In this document: in pieces, positions 55,365-64,000 of the stretch
Layout: every line of letters starts with the position of its first letter
Numbering within the stretch: the first letter of the stretch is position 1
Source: Anaerostipes hadrus ATCC 29173 = JCM 17467
Lineage (GTDB): Bacteria; Bacillota; Clostridia; Lachnospirales; Lachnospiraceae
Length of the DNA: 64,000 nt
Direction: 5' to 3'
Assembly (NCBI RefSeq): GCF_030296915.1
Contig: NZ_AP028031.1
Coordinates: 2,678,001-2,742,000, forward strand
Translations under genes and position numbers: made by a program
The notes under the pieces: generated by a model
Databases searched by the model: none
What the model was told of the DNA's origin: nothing
The model's input: only the letters and a program-made list of their open reading frames with translations

Positions 55365-56696
55365 TTATTTATTTGCTTTTAATTTCGGTGTTCTTATGAT
55401 CTGTACGAGCAATGGAATAACCATGATAAACCATACGATCGGTTCTGCTACGATAACACCTGCATATCCCATCAAAGGAACTAATGTAAATGCGATCACC
55501 ACTTTTCCGACCATTTCTAATCCACTGGATACTAATGGTGTAATCTGATCCCCGATTCCTTGCATAACATTTCTTACTATGCTGATGACCGCTGGCACAT
55601 AATAAAAGATCGTATTAAACTTCAGGTAATTTGTTGCATTTACAATGACTACATCTTTGTGACTTCCTGTAACCATATGGACTAACTGCGGTCCGATCGT
55701 ATAACTTGCGATCATCGCAAAAGTTGACCAGACACATGTATAAATGATCGCTAGTTTCATACCTTTCTTAATTCTGTCAACTTTCCCAGCTCCCATATTC
55801 TGGCCACAGAATGTTGCCATCGTCTGGCCAAAGACACTGAACATGATCATATATATTTCTGTGATCTTTCTTGCCGCTGTATGGGCTACGATAATTTCCT
55901 GCCCAAGCTTATTGATTGCTGTCTGTAATGTAAGTGATCCAATATTCACAAGAGAACTCATAAATCCCATAGACATTCCTGTCGCCAGCATTTCTTTGAT
56001 CATTTTAGATTCCAGATCTTTAAAATCATTTTTATTCAGACGTAATAATTCGTACTTGTGAATCATATAAAAGCAACAAATGACCAATGCGATAAACTGT
56101 GCCAACACAGTTGCTGCTGCCGCACCCCATGTTCCCGTTTTCCATACTGCAACAAATAAAAGATCCAGTACGATATTTAATCCTACAGAAATCGCAAGGA
56201 TCAATAATGGTGTTAACGTATCTCCGATGGCACGCATCACCGCCATCAAAATATCATAAAACATCGTGACCCATAAACCAATGATAATGATCAGTATATA
56301 TTGTTTCGCTTCGATAAATAATTTGCCTGGAACATTCAAAAATCCTAAAATCGGATTGATAAATACCGTTCCGATCAAGATTAAAATAGCAGAAACGATC
56401 ACTCCTAACACAAGTGCGATCACAAATGATCTTCGAACTCTCTTTTTATCACCTGCTCCAAATTTCTGCGCTGTAATGATCGCAAATCCATTGGCCAGAC
56501 CTAATAAGAAACCAACGATCAAGTTACTGATCGTTGTCGTTGCACCAACTGCAGCAAGTGATCGCTCTCCAAGAAAACTTCCGACAATTCTTGTATCAGC
56601 AAGACTGTATGTAAGCTGTAATAAGTTTCCTAAAAATACTGGAATCGCAAATCCTAAGATCAATGTTGAAATCTTTCCTTTTGTCAGATCTTTCAT
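55365..56696 (-). CDS. MATE-family multidrug exporter
   Basis: 443 aa with twelve helices in two repeats (each with the IVGSFLG/TTTISNL type start). It exports cationic compounds in exchange for Na+ or H+. It overlaps the upstream 75-aa gene by 4 bases (ATGA). Confidence 0.92.
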   Translation of the reverse strand: MKDLTKGKISTLILGFAIPVFLGNLLQLTYSLADTRIVGSFLGERSLAAVGATTTISNLIVGFLLGLANGFAIITAQKFGAGDKKRVRRSFVIALVLGVIVSAILILIGTVFINPILGFLNVPGKLFIEAKQYILIIIIGLWVTMFYDILMAVMRAIGDTLTPLLILAISVGLNIVLDLLFVAVWKTGTWGAAAATVLAQFIALVICCFYMIHKYELLRLNKNDFKDLESKMIKEMLATGMSMGFMSSLVNIGSLTLQTAINKLGQEIIVAHTAARKITEIYMIMFSVFGQTMATFCGQNMGAGKVDRIKKGMKLAIIYTCVWSTFAMIASYTIGPQLVHMVTGSHKDVVIVNATNYLKFNTIFYYVPAVISIVRNVMQGIGDQITPLVSSGLEMVGKVVIAFTLVPLMGYAGVIVAEPIVWFIMVIPLLVQIIRTPKLKANK

Positions 56697-56920
56697 GATC
56701 GATCCTCCGCTTTCTGTAATCTTCCATCTCCATCGATCACAACTTTCATTCCTTCATTGATATCTCTTTCGTATAGTAATTTATCTTCCATGAAGATTAT
56801 TGTTTCTTCCTTCGTTATTTCTTCTTTTAAATATACTTTATCTTTGATTTCCTGTCCTTCCGGGCGGCCTTCACAACCGAAGTCTGGTTCTTCGATTCTT
56901 GTGACGTAGTATGTGTCCAT
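56693..56920 (-). CDS. Small acidic protein upstream of MATE
   Basis: 75 aa, rich in Asp/Glu, no helix or motif I recognise; probably a small beta-rich fold. Translationally coupled to the MATE gene through ATGA and preceded by a good ribosome site. Function unknown. Confidence 0.65.
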   Translation of the reverse strand: MDTYYVTRIEEPDFGCEGRPEGQEIKDKVYLKEEITKEETIIFMEDKLLYERDINEGMKVVIDGDGRLQKAEDRS

Positions 56921-56970
56921 ATATTGTTTTTCCTTCTTTCTTTGTTATGTTTGAAAATTTTGTAAAATAA

Positions 56971-57015
56971 AAATCATCTGTAATACGATTTTTATTGCCG
57001 TATTACAGACGATTT
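56971..57015. terminator. Terminator upstream of the MATE operon
   Basis: 17-nt arms (56971-56987 with 56999-57015), one mismatch, AT-rich tails on both sides. It likely ends the ABC operon transcript and may also act on the opposite strand. Confidence 0.75.
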
Positions 57016-57074
57016 TTATTTTAGCATAAATGATGTTATTAGGACAGTATAGATTGCATTTCTTTTGCTAACCA

Positions 57075-57701
57075 CTACGATTTCCTATATTTCCACATCA
57101 AAACCGAACCAATATAAGAAACCAAAACCATTACAATTGATATCACTACTGCATTCTTTAAAAACACCTGACTCCCCGGAATTCTTGGTATTTTTCGTAT
57201 TGCATAAAAGATCAATCTACCTCCTACATAGCAAACTAAAAACAATGGCAATCCTACAAGTCTGTTTCTTATATTTTTTAAATGTAGCATGAGATTTACT
57301 GGAATCTGAATTGACATGCATAAGAAACTTACTACAACGATCCATTGAATCACTTGCTTTACTTCATAGAACGGAACTTCAACATTGAGAACGCCAAGTG
57401 CTCTTCCGATCAAAAATATGATGGTCATAATTGCTGTCGCTACAATTCCAAGAAGATACCTCATACCAACTTGTTTCCTTCCACTGACTGGTAAGATCTT
57501 GCAATACTGATTCCATCCACAGGCTTGATCATCAATCATTGTGTCATTGATTTGTATTACCAAAAGTGCTGACAAAACAGCCCCACCAGTACCAAATCCA
57601 AAAAAACCTATGATCAGCTGAAGAATTAAAAGTATCCAAATCACATATTTAATTCCAGATTCCATAATCCTGTATTTGTATTCTAATAACAAACCTTTCA
57701 T
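57075..57701 (-). CDS. ABC-2 type permease 2
   Basis: 208 aa with six helices; no named motif. Second permease gene of the GntR-ABC operon, starting 9 bases after the stop of permease 1. Confidence 0.78.
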   Translation of the reverse strand: MKGLLLEYKYRIMESGIKYVIWILLILQLIIGFFGFGTGGAVLSALLVIQINDTMIDDQACGWNQYCKILPVSGRKQVGMRYLLGIVATAIMTIIFLIGRALGVLNVEVPFYEVKQVIQWIVVVSFLCMSIQIPVNLMLHLKNIRNRLVGLPLFLVCYVGGRLIFYAIRKIPRIPGSQVFLKNAVVISIVMVLVSYIGSVLMWKYRKS

Positions 57702-57710
57702 ACTGCCTCC

Positions 57711-58349
57711 TTATTGATCATTCCGCTTCTCGTATAATTTGCAACTCAATACACCTGAAAAACACCAAATGATAAATAGCAAAATCATAAATACAATGGT
57801 CGGGAATGGCAGATTTAATAACAATTGCTGCAACCTATATGGGTAAAGCATTCCAAGAAAACATACGATCATCGCTGCAGATACCCTTCCTTCGTCATAT
57901 CCATATCTGCACAAAATCGGAAATACAAATATCATATCCAATGTACCGTTAATCCATATAGCTTTTACAACACGACCAATAAAGTAAATATTGATTCTGC
58001 CCACTATCATCTTCTGGCAGATCATACTTCCTGCAAAAACTAAGATACTCGCGATTATCACGATCCCAAAACCAAAGATATATTTTGAAACAACAATCTC
58101 CCTTCCATTGATTGGAAATGTTGCTCTGTACATATCCCAATTTGATTTTTTTTCATATTCTACCGAATGCATTAGAATATAGAAAATCGTTATTACTGCA
58201 CAATATATCCAAAAAGATTCATCAGGGAAAAAGTCTGTATTTTTTATAATTGGCAGCAATACTCCTAACCCCAGCATTGCCAGCATATGTATCCGATACT
58301 GACTCCACAAACTATACCATTCTTTTCGTATTAATCCTTTCATACCCAC
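57711..58349 (-). CDS. ABC-2 type permease 1
   Basis: 212 aa with about six helices. The start KGLIRKEWYSLWSQ and the internal FPINGREIVVSKYIFG are typical of ABC-2 permeases in YtrA-type operons. It follows the ATPase gene by 8 bases. Confidence 0.8.
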   Translation of the reverse strand: MGMKGLIRKEWYSLWSQYRIHMLAMLGLGVLLPIIKNTDFFPDESFWIYCAVITIFYILMHSVEYEKKSNWDMYRATFPINGREIVVSKYIFGFGIVIIASILVFAGSMICQKMIVGRINIYFIGRVVKAIWINGTLDMIFVFPILCRYGYDEGRVSAAMIVCFLGMLYPYRLQQLLLNLPFPTIVFMILLFIIWCFSGVLSCKLYEKRNDQ

Positions 58350-58357
58350 ACTTCCTT

Positions 58358-59209
58358 CTATTCTTCCTGTCCTTTTGAGAGAAATACGATAATTTCTTCT
58401 AATGTTGCCATATCTGTCTTATAATCTTTCGGCATCTTCGATCTGTCTACCAATGCTTCAACTCCATATGGATTTTCTCTTACTCCTTTAACTGCCTGTT
58501 CGTCAAATTCTTTCAGCTCTTCTTTGGAACATTTTAAGATTCCATATTGTTCAATCAGGCAATCTTTTTCTTCATATAATTTCAAACTTCCCTGATCAAT
58601 ATATGCAATATAATCACAAAGTCTTTCCAAATCACTCACGATATGAGAAGATATTAAAACAGACTGATCTTCTGCCCTTGTAAATTCATAAAGAATATCT
58701 AAAATCTCATCTCTCATAAATGGGTCTAGTCCGCTCGTTGGTTCATCTAGAATTAACAGTTTTGCATGATGTGAAAGTGCCACCGCGATTGCAAGTTTCA
58801 TCTTCATTCCTTTCGAGTAATTCTTAAACTGCTTTTTCCATTTTGGAAGTTCAAACTGATCGATCAATTCATAATATCGTTTTTCATCCCAGTTTCTATA
58901 AATATTTTTCATGATATTGTTCATCTGGTCTGCTGTCACATATTCTGGAAATGATGGCTCATCCAGAACGACTCCAATATCCTGTTTTGTCTCTGTAAAA
59001 TCTTCCTCAATATTCTTTCCTAACACATAGATTGTTCCGCTGTCTTTGTGAATCATATCCATAATCAGACGGATCGTAGTACTTTTCCCTGCCCCATTCT
59101 TCCCGACAAGTCCAAGAATACAACCTTCTGGTAGTGAAAATGTCATATCTTTCATTTCAAATCCTTTAAATGACTTTGATACATTTTGTAATTCTAATGC
59201 ATTCTTCAT
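58358..59209 (-). CDS. ABC transporter ATP-binding protein (YtrB-like)
   Basis: 283 aa. Walker A VGKNGAGKST (about 36-45), signature YSKGMKMKLAIA, Walker B LLILDEPTSGLDP. The last 60 residues form an extra regulatory part. Such transporters often respond to cell-wall-active antibiotics; the ligand here is unknown. Start overlaps the GntR stop by one base. Confidence 0.9.
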   Translation of the reverse strand: MKNALELQNVSKSFKGFEMKDMTFSLPEGCILGLVGKNGAGKSTTIRLIMDMIHKDSGTIYVLGKNIEEDFTETKQDIGVVLDEPSFPEYVTADQMNNIMKNIYRNWDEKRYYELIDQFELPKWKKQFKNYSKGMKMKLAIAVALSHHAKLLILDEPTSGLDPFMRDEILDILYEFTRAEDQSVLISSHIVSDLERLCDYIAYIDQGSLKLYEEKDCLIEQYGILKCSKEELKEFDEQAVKGVRENPYGVEALVDRSKMPKDYKTDMATLEEIIVFLSKGQEE

Positions 59210-59583
59210 TATTCATCCTTTCCAATGATCTTGATCATTTCGATCAGATCATCTTTTGTTAACCCGCATGTTCTTGAAAGCTTCACTGCTTTCTCCAAAT
59301 ATTGTTCTACCTTCTTTAAATTCTCCTCCTTGATAAGCTCCAGATTCTTCTCCGCCACAAAACAGCCTTTTCCTGCCACAGAATTAATAAATCCATCTTT
59401 CTCAAGCTCATCATACGCCCTCTTTGTTGTGATCACACTGATCCTTAAATCCTTCGCAAGTCCTCGAATCGATGGAAGCATTTCGCCAGCTTTTAGTTCT
59501 TCTGTAATGATCAAATTCTTGATCTGTTCATAAATCTGTTCATAGATTGGCTGATTCTTGACATTGCTGATTATGATTTTCAC
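59209..59583 (-). CDS. GntR-family regulator, YtrA type
   Basis: 124 aa. A winged HTH (PIYEQIYEQIKNLIITEELKAGEMLPS; LRISVITTKRAYDELEKDGF) plus a short helical dimerisation tail, as in YtrA. It is the first gene of the operon and probably represses it through the palindrome at 59608-59632. AAAGGAGAG upstream of the ATG. Confidence 0.92.
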   Translation of the reverse strand: MKIIISNVKNQPIYEQIYEQIKNLIITEELKAGEMLPSIRGLAKDLRISVITTKRAYDELEKDGFINSVAGKGCFVAEKNLELIKEENLKKVEQYLEKAVKLSRTCGLTKDDLIEMIKIIGKDE

Positions 59584-59607
59584 TTAATTCTCTCCTTTCT
59601 TTGTTTT

Positions 59608-59650
59608 ACTGTATATGTACAGTATATACAGTTTGATTTGTAATTGTCAA
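59608..59650 (-). promoter_or_regulatory. Promoter and GntR operator of the ABC operon
   Basis: Minus-strand -35 TTGACA (59645-59650) and -10 TATACT (59621-59626), 18-bp spacer. The dyad ACTGTATAT (59608-59616), 7 nt, ATATACAGT (59624-59632) overlaps the -10 box, so the bound repressor would block polymerase. Confidence 0.82.
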
Positions 59651-59730
59651 GATAAAAGAAATAATCACAAGCAGTAATTTCTTATTACCACTTGTGATTA
59701 TTATCTATGCTATATTCTAATTTGTTAAAT

Positions 59731-60409
59731 TTATAAATCTTCTATTTCTTTCAAGATTTCTTCTACTTCAGGTATATCAACCTGACATTCTTCTGCTATT
59801 TTTTCCTTTGAAAAACCTTGTTTTTTTAATCTTATACATTGTAAAAATAGTTGCTTTCCTTCCTTTCTTCCCTCTTCCAATCCTTCTTCTCTCGCAGTTT
59901 TCATCCTGCTGATTTCATCACTATATGCCATTTCTTCTCGCAAATACAAATATCGTTCTCTTTCATCCTGACTCATTTTATACATCTCATCTTTCACCGC
60001 CTCTCTATATGGATTTCCTTTAATCGTATCGTCAACTTCTTTCCAATCTTTTGCTGCAAGTAATTTTGCCCAATAGTATAGTTCCGTTTCTTTTTCTTCC
60101 TTGGCAGCATTTTCTAATTTCTTTAATTGTACCACGTGAAATTGCAATTTGTCATTATATTCTTCCCCTGTTTTTATATCCAATAATTTAATATGATGAT
60201 GAAAACCTTGACTCCTCATCAAATTAAAATCTAAAATACCTATATGTATACATGGTTCTAATTCTCCATATGATTGTCCGTGATAAAATCCATCTGTAAA
60301 CATCCTGCAATTATAAAACAAACTTCGTTCCGTCCAATCATTCTGATAACGATTTTGCATTTCTATATTGATTTTCTTATTATTGTTCAGATAAATTTTT
60401 ACATTTTAA
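59731..60409 (-). pseudogene. Rpn-family nuclease/transposase, N-terminally truncated
   Basis: The protein-coding part (209 aa from the internal ATG at 60360) has the Rpn core MQNRYQNDWTERSLFYNCRM and the C-terminal EGLEEGRKEG and KQGFSKEKIAEE motifs. Family-like sequence (KIYLNNNKKINIE) continues upstream to about 60405, where an in-frame stop occurs; the first ~80 residues with the N-terminal nuclease motif are missing. A shorter protein may still be made. Confidence 0.7.
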
Positions 60410-60455
60410 TCCAAAATAAAAAGGCGACTTCATATCGCCCTTTATTTACAACTAA

Positions 60456-60989
60456 TTATGCTATCTCAATCTGACACATCTTCATAGCTTCCAACGCATT
60501 CCTATGACTCTCAGGAGTCACTCCTGCACAGCATGAAGAATCAACACTTACCTTCACTTCCGGCAGTGCTGCTTTAATCAGCATTGCATTGGATATCACA
60601 CAGATATCCGTACATAATCCAATCAGTTCGATTTCAACTTCCTGATCTTCATATGTTTCCTTCAATATCTGTGCCAGTTCCATAGAACCAAAAGTTCCTT
60701 TTCTACAGAAATCATGGACTTCTGCTTTCGTCTCTGCGATTGCCCGCATGATTTCGCTGTTTAATGCCCAGCCGTCTTCTCCACAGATACAATGTTTGAC
60801 TGGAAGATTCTTTCCTTCCTGTGTGGAAAGATAATCTTCCTCATGTGTATCGAGTGTTCCATAGATATCACCCTCAAAATTACGAATCTTTCCCGCAACA
60901 GGTGTTACGATCTCCTGTGCTTCTTTGGTTCCAAGGCTTCCGTCGATGAAATCATTCTGCATATCGACGACAATCAGTATATTTCTCAT
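60456..60989 (-). CDS. Isochorismatase-family cysteine hydrolase (nicotinamidase-like)
   Basis: 177 aa. Catalytic triad candidates: Asp in VVDMQNDF, Lys in FCRKGTFGS, Cys in IGLCTDICVIS. This set fits nicotinamidases and similar amidases. Substrate not proven by sequence. Start overlaps the YqeY stop by 4 bases. Confidence 0.85.
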   Translation of the reverse strand: MRNILIVVDMQNDFIDGSLGTKEAQEIVTPVAGKIRNFEGDIYGTLDTHEEDYLSTQEGKNLPVKHCICGEDGWALNSEIMRAIAETKAEVHDFCRKGTFGSMELAQILKETYEDQEVEIELIGLCTDICVISNAMLIKAALPEVKVSVDSSCCAGVTPESHRNALEAMKMCQIEIA

Positions 60990-61432
60990 GAAAGTTTAGC
61001 TCCTACCAGCTGGTTTACAAGTTTACCGTCAGCTTTTCCTTTGACTCTTGGCATCAGGTTCTTCATAACTTTTCCTTTGTCTTTCATTGTTGGCGCATCA
61101 ATTCCAAGTTCTGCTAATACAGCATTGATTTCAGCTTCGATCTGTTCTTCGCTCATCTGCTCTGGTGCAAACTCTTCTAAGACTGCTAATCTTGCTTTAC
61201 ATTCATCAATGATATCTGTACGATCAGCAGGGCAAGTATCCATTGTCTCTTTTGTCTGTTTGATCTCTTTTGCGATAATTGTGTTTTCTTCTGCCTCTGT
61301 CAGATCTTCTCTCTTATCGATCTGTGCGTTTTTTAATGCACTTAATAACATAGAAAGACTTTCTTTTCTCTCTTTGTCCTTATTCTTCATCGCTGTCATC
61401 ATTTCTTTGCGGATTACATCAATCATACTCAT
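60986..61432 (-). CDS. YqeY/GatB-related protein
   Basis: 148 aa. The all-helical YqeY fold with EEFAPEQMSEEQIEAEI and the C-terminal GKLVNQLVGAKLS, related to the tRNA-binding tail domain of GatB. Exact role unknown. AGGAGGATAAG precedes the ATG. Confidence 0.92.
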   Translation of the reverse strand: MSMIDVIRKEMMTAMKNKDKERKESLSMLLSALKNAQIDKREDLTEAEENTIIAKEIKQTKETMDTCPADRTDIIDECKARLAVLEEFAPEQMSEEQIEAEINAVLAELGIDAPTMKDKGKVMKNLMPRVKGKADGKLVNQLVGAKLS

Positions 61433-61523
61433 AGTTTCTTATCCTCCTGTATAAATGTTCTCTTGACATCTATTGTAGCACAAAATACTATCTTCGTTTC
61501 ACTAATTTTACAACATGACTCAA

Positions 61524-62132
61524 TTATATTTCCCAAGAATGCCGGCTTCCTTCCAATTTTCTCTGATACGACAACACCAGATAATCTTCTTTATATTTTC
61601 TGATCTCCAGAATATCTGGCTTCGTGATTTCTGGAAAACCTGCTTCTGAAAATACATGAATATATCTCTTCTCACAAGGTTTGTCGTCTTCGATCACTTG
61701 TCCTGCATCGATATAGGCACTTTCGATATCCAGACGTTTCCCCTGTCTTGCAGTGATCTTTGTCTGTTCATATACTTCAACATCCTTCGTCATAAACAAA
61801 AACAACTTCACTGGATGGACCTGAATGCTTGTCTCTGAAATAATTTCAAGATCACATGGAATATGTTGTCTTATAATATAATTTTTCAAAATACAGAGCT
61901 CTTTAAATTCATTCATGTTCGTTGCTTTCAAAATCCCCATGCCACCAAGTTCTGGCATATCTCCAATACTTTTTTCTTCAATGATCATAACTGATCTTCC
62001 CATTTCTTTTTGAAAATTTGCCTCTATTGCATGTTTCAGGGTTGCACCTACATATAAAATATCTGTTTTTTTATCTCTTTTTAAAATCGGATAAACTGGA
62101 AATTCCATCTGTTCCTGCCAAATAGAATGCAT
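61524..62132 (-). CDS. Hypothetical protein
   Basis: 202 aa, soluble, no signal peptide, mixed alpha/beta composition (IWQEQMEFPVYPILKR; HVFSEAGFPEITKP). No family recognised. The start codon lies in an inverted repeat (62127-62176) that also frames its ribosome site TAGGAGG. Confidence 0.65.
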   Translation of the reverse strand: MHSIWQEQMEFPVYPILKRDKKTDILYVGATLKHAIEANFQKEMGRSVMIIEEKSIGDMPELGGMGILKATNMNEFKELCILKNYIIRQHIPCDLEIISETSIQVHPVKLFLFMTKDVEVYEQTKITARQGKRLDIESAYIDAGQVIEDDKPCEKRYIHVFSEAGFPEITKPDILEIRKYKEDYLVLSYQRKLEGSRHSWEI

Positions 62133-62176
62133 ATACTACTACCTCCTAAAAATTGCTCTCGTAATAGTATATGCAT
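62127..62176 (-). promoter_or_regulatory. Inverted repeat enclosing the start of the 61524-62132 gene
   Basis: Perfect 12-bp arms ATGCATATACTA (62127-62138) and TAGTATATGCAT (62165-62176), 26-nt gap. In the mRNA the ATG would lie in the stem and the AGGAGG in the loop; as DNA it may be an operator. Confidence 0.6.
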
Positions 62177-62184
62177 AATTCATC

Positions 62185-63570
62185 TTAATATTGACATTTT
62201 CCTACGGTTCTTGGATATGGAATGACATCTCTGATATTAGCAATTCCTGTTGCGTACATTACCATACGTTCAAATCCAAGACCAAATCCTGCGTGTCTTG
62301 TGGAACCATATTTGCGAAGATCTAAATAGAAATCATAATCTTCTGGTTTCATACCTAATTCTGTGATTCTCTCTTCCAGTTTCGCAAGATCATCTTCTCT
62401 CTGGCTTCCCCCGATGATCTCTCCAATAGCTGGCACTAAAAGGTCCATGGCTGCAACCGTCTTGTTGTCTTCATTCATCTTCATATAAAATGCTTTGATC
62501 TCTTTTGGATAGTCTGTGACAAACACTGGTTTCTTAAAGATCTTCTCTGTCAGATAACGTTCATGCTCTGTCTGAAGATCAATTCCCCAAGATACTTTAT
62601 ATTCGAATTCATCATTGTGTTCTTCTAATAATTTTACTGCTTCTGTATAAGTAACTCTTCCAAAATCAGAAGATACTACATGGTTCAAACGTTCTAATAA
62701 TCCTTTATCTACGAATTTATTAAAGAACTGTAATTCTTCCTGTGCATGCTCCATCACATAATTGATGATATATTTGATCATCTGCTCTGCAAGGATCATA
62801 TTATCCTCAAGATCTGCAAATGCGATCTCTGGCTCGATCATCCAGAATTCTGCTGCATGTCTTGTTGTATTGGAATCTTCAGCTCTGAAAGTTGGTCCAA
62901 ATGTATAAATATTGCGGAATGCCTGTGCAAAAGTCTCTCCTGCAAGCTGTCCGCTGACGGTTAAGCTGACTGGCTTCTTAAAGAAATCCTGTTCATAATC
63001 AACTTTTCCTTCTTCAGCGATCTTGTTAAGATCCATCGTTGTTACCTGGAACATCTCTCCAGCACCTTCACAGTCCTGTCCTGTGATCAATGGTGTATGC
63101 ACGTATACAAAATCACGTTCCTGAAAGAATTTATGGATCGCATATGCAATCTGAGAACGAACTCTGAATACTGCCTGAAACGTATTCGTTCTTGGTCTTA
63201 AATGAGAGATAGATCTTAAATATTCTAATGTATGACGTTTTTTCTGTAATGGATAATCGGATGGGCATTCTCCCTCGACTTCTACACTCTTTGCATGAAT
63301 CTCAAATGGCTGTTTCGCATCTGGTGTCACGATCACAGTTCCATTAACGATCACAGCTGTTCCAACATTTAATTTGCTGACCGTATCAAAGTTGCCCATC
63401 TCCTGATCATATACAACCTGAATCGGTTCAAAAAATGTACCATCATTAATAACCAGAAATCCGAATTTCTTTGATCCACGATTGCTTTTTACCCAGCCGC
63501 AGATCTCTACTTCTTTCTGATCATATTCTTTGTAATTTCGGAATAATGTTCTTCCTGTCATCATTTCCAT
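62185..63570 (-). CDS. asnS: Asparaginyl-tRNA synthetase
   Basis: 461 aa. OB-fold anticodon-binding domain (about 15-105) and class II catalytic domain with motif 2 ([21 protein letters not shown]) and motif 3 ([15 protein letters not shown]). It charges tRNA-Asn. Only 25 bases separate it from the upstream gene, so no T-box leader is present. Confidence 0.97.
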   Translation of the reverse strand: MEMMTGRTLFRNYKEYDQKEVEICGWVKSNRGSKKFGFLVINDGTFFEPIQVVYDQEMGNFDTVSKLNVGTAVIVNGTVIVTPDAKQPFEIHAKSVEVEGECPSDYPLQKKRHTLEYLRSISHLRPRTNTFQAVFRVRSQIAYAIHKFFQERDFVYVHTPLITGQDCEGAGEMFQVTTMDLNKIAEEGKVDYEQDFFKKPVSLTVSGQLAGETFAQAFRNIYTFGPTFRAEDSNTTRHAAEFWMIEPEIAFADLEDNMILAEQMIKYIINYVMEHAQEELQFFNKFVDKGLLERLNHVVSSDFGRVTYTEAVKLLEEHNDEFEYKVSWGIDLQTEHERYLTEKIFKKPVFVTDYPKEIKAFYMKMNEDNKTVAAMDLLVPAIGEIIGGSQREDDLAKLEERITELGMKPEDYDFYLDLRKYGSTRHAGFGLGFERMVMYATGIANIRDVIPYPRTVGKCQY

Positions 63571-63595
63571 GTTATCTTTGTCCTCCGTTTTTCAC

Positions 63596-64000
63596 TTAGA
63601 ATTCAAATAAATTCAGCCCGATTTCTTCATCAAACTTGCGGTCAACTGTGCCTTCGATCTCAGTTAATACAAGTTCTCCGGTTCCGCTGATCACTGCTTC
63701 TGTCAGATGACCTCCATAGACATTCCCTGATTCATCCGCAACACTGATATGGAAGTGTGTATAAGTTTCCCCATTCATAGTATTGATATTCCCACCAATG
63801 GAAACGATCTCAAGATCACCTTCCCATGTATGGCCTTTGAATACTTTTTCCTTTGTATCAAAAACACCAGCTGTTACTTTGCCTGCTGCCCCGATTCCTG
63901 TTAAGTATGCAAGTTTGATATTTTCTTTTTGGGCGACCTCTTTTAATTTTGCACAGATTTCTTCGCCTTTGTCAATTCTTATTACGTATTGATTGTTGAA
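63596..64000 (-). CDS. PPC-domain (DUF296) DNA-binding-like protein, 5' end outside the window
   Basis: 134 residues visible; the frame stays open to base 64000. The sequence YVIRIDKGEEI...YLTGIGAAGKVTAGVFD...THFHISVADESGNVYGGHL is typical of the PPC/DUF296 fold of archaeal and bacterial small proteins related to plant AT-hook proteins. The His-x-His pair THFHIS may bind metal. Function in bacteria unknown. Confidence 0.85.
   Translation of the reverse strand, partial: FNNQYVIRIDKGEEICAKLKEVAQKENIKLAYLTGIGAAGKVTAGVFDTKEKVFKGHTWEGDLEIVSIGGNINTMNGETYTHFHISVADESGNVYGGHLTEAVISGTGELVLTEIEGTVDRKFDEEIGLNLFEF

Overview
The window looks like chromosome of a low-GC, Gram-positive, anaerobic gut-type Firmicute, most likely a Lachnospiraceae relative. 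The basis is the housekeeping gene set and order (dnaX-ybaB-recR, guaA, metK, murA, asnS, NADP-type gdhA), AGGAGG-type ribosome binding sites, a BofA-like protein and the absence of outer-membrane genes. The assignment is inference; no rRNA gene is present to settle it. Most backbone genes lie on the minus strand.

Left flank (1-4642): the end of an unknown gene, an orphan mannitol-type PTS IIA protein, a membrane diguanylate cyclase, a ketopantoate-reductase-like enzyme and an orphan AAA-type ATPase preceded by an AT-rich repeat array.

Accessory island (about 4650-28800): a graveyard of broken genes and an IS200-like remnant comes first. Next is a lantibiotic-immunity cluster (ABC transporter FEG, lipoprotein, response regulator, histidine kinase) with no lantibiotic biosynthesis genes. 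A small operon of an XRE-type membrane regulator and small membrane proteins follows. The rest is a mobilizable element of about 14 kb. It carries two ABC half-transporters, an ECF transporter and an AraC regulator as cargo. Its mobility module is a MobA/MobL (MOBQ-like) relaxase, a coiled-coil membrane protein, an RSF1010-like oriT, Xis, an XRE regulator and a tyrosine integrase. Three copies of AAACTTGAATT (12161, 13382, 27465) and paired TTTCCCTTA arm-type repeats just inside 13382 and 27465 suggest the element ends and an accreted 1.2-kb cassette. Removing the insert would join the SdpI-like gene at 27475-27852 directly to the DUF3784 gene at 11784-12119 as one operon. The right part of the island (small HTH genes, one truncated) abuts the 3' end of guaA, a known insertion hot spot.

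Backbone (28801-49469): guaA, metK, a PsiE-like membrane protein, murA, aroK, a flavin reductase-like protein, a HIT protein, a possible structured small RNA, recR-ybaB-dnaX, an orphan histidine kinase and a rhomboid protease. A complete monoderm Tad/Flp pilus operon follows: prepilin peptidase, TadZ-like, TadA, TadB, TadC, a 57-aa Flp pilin, a DUF5702 protein, two TadE-like proteins and an FHA protein.

Right end (49470-64000): a DUF1002 protein, a YfhO membrane protein with a glycosyltransferase, gdhA, a MATE exporter, a GntR-ABC (YtrA-type) operon with a clear operator-promoter, a truncated Rpn nuclease, an isochorismatase-like hydrolase, a YqeY protein, asnS, and a PPC-domain protein that runs off the edge.
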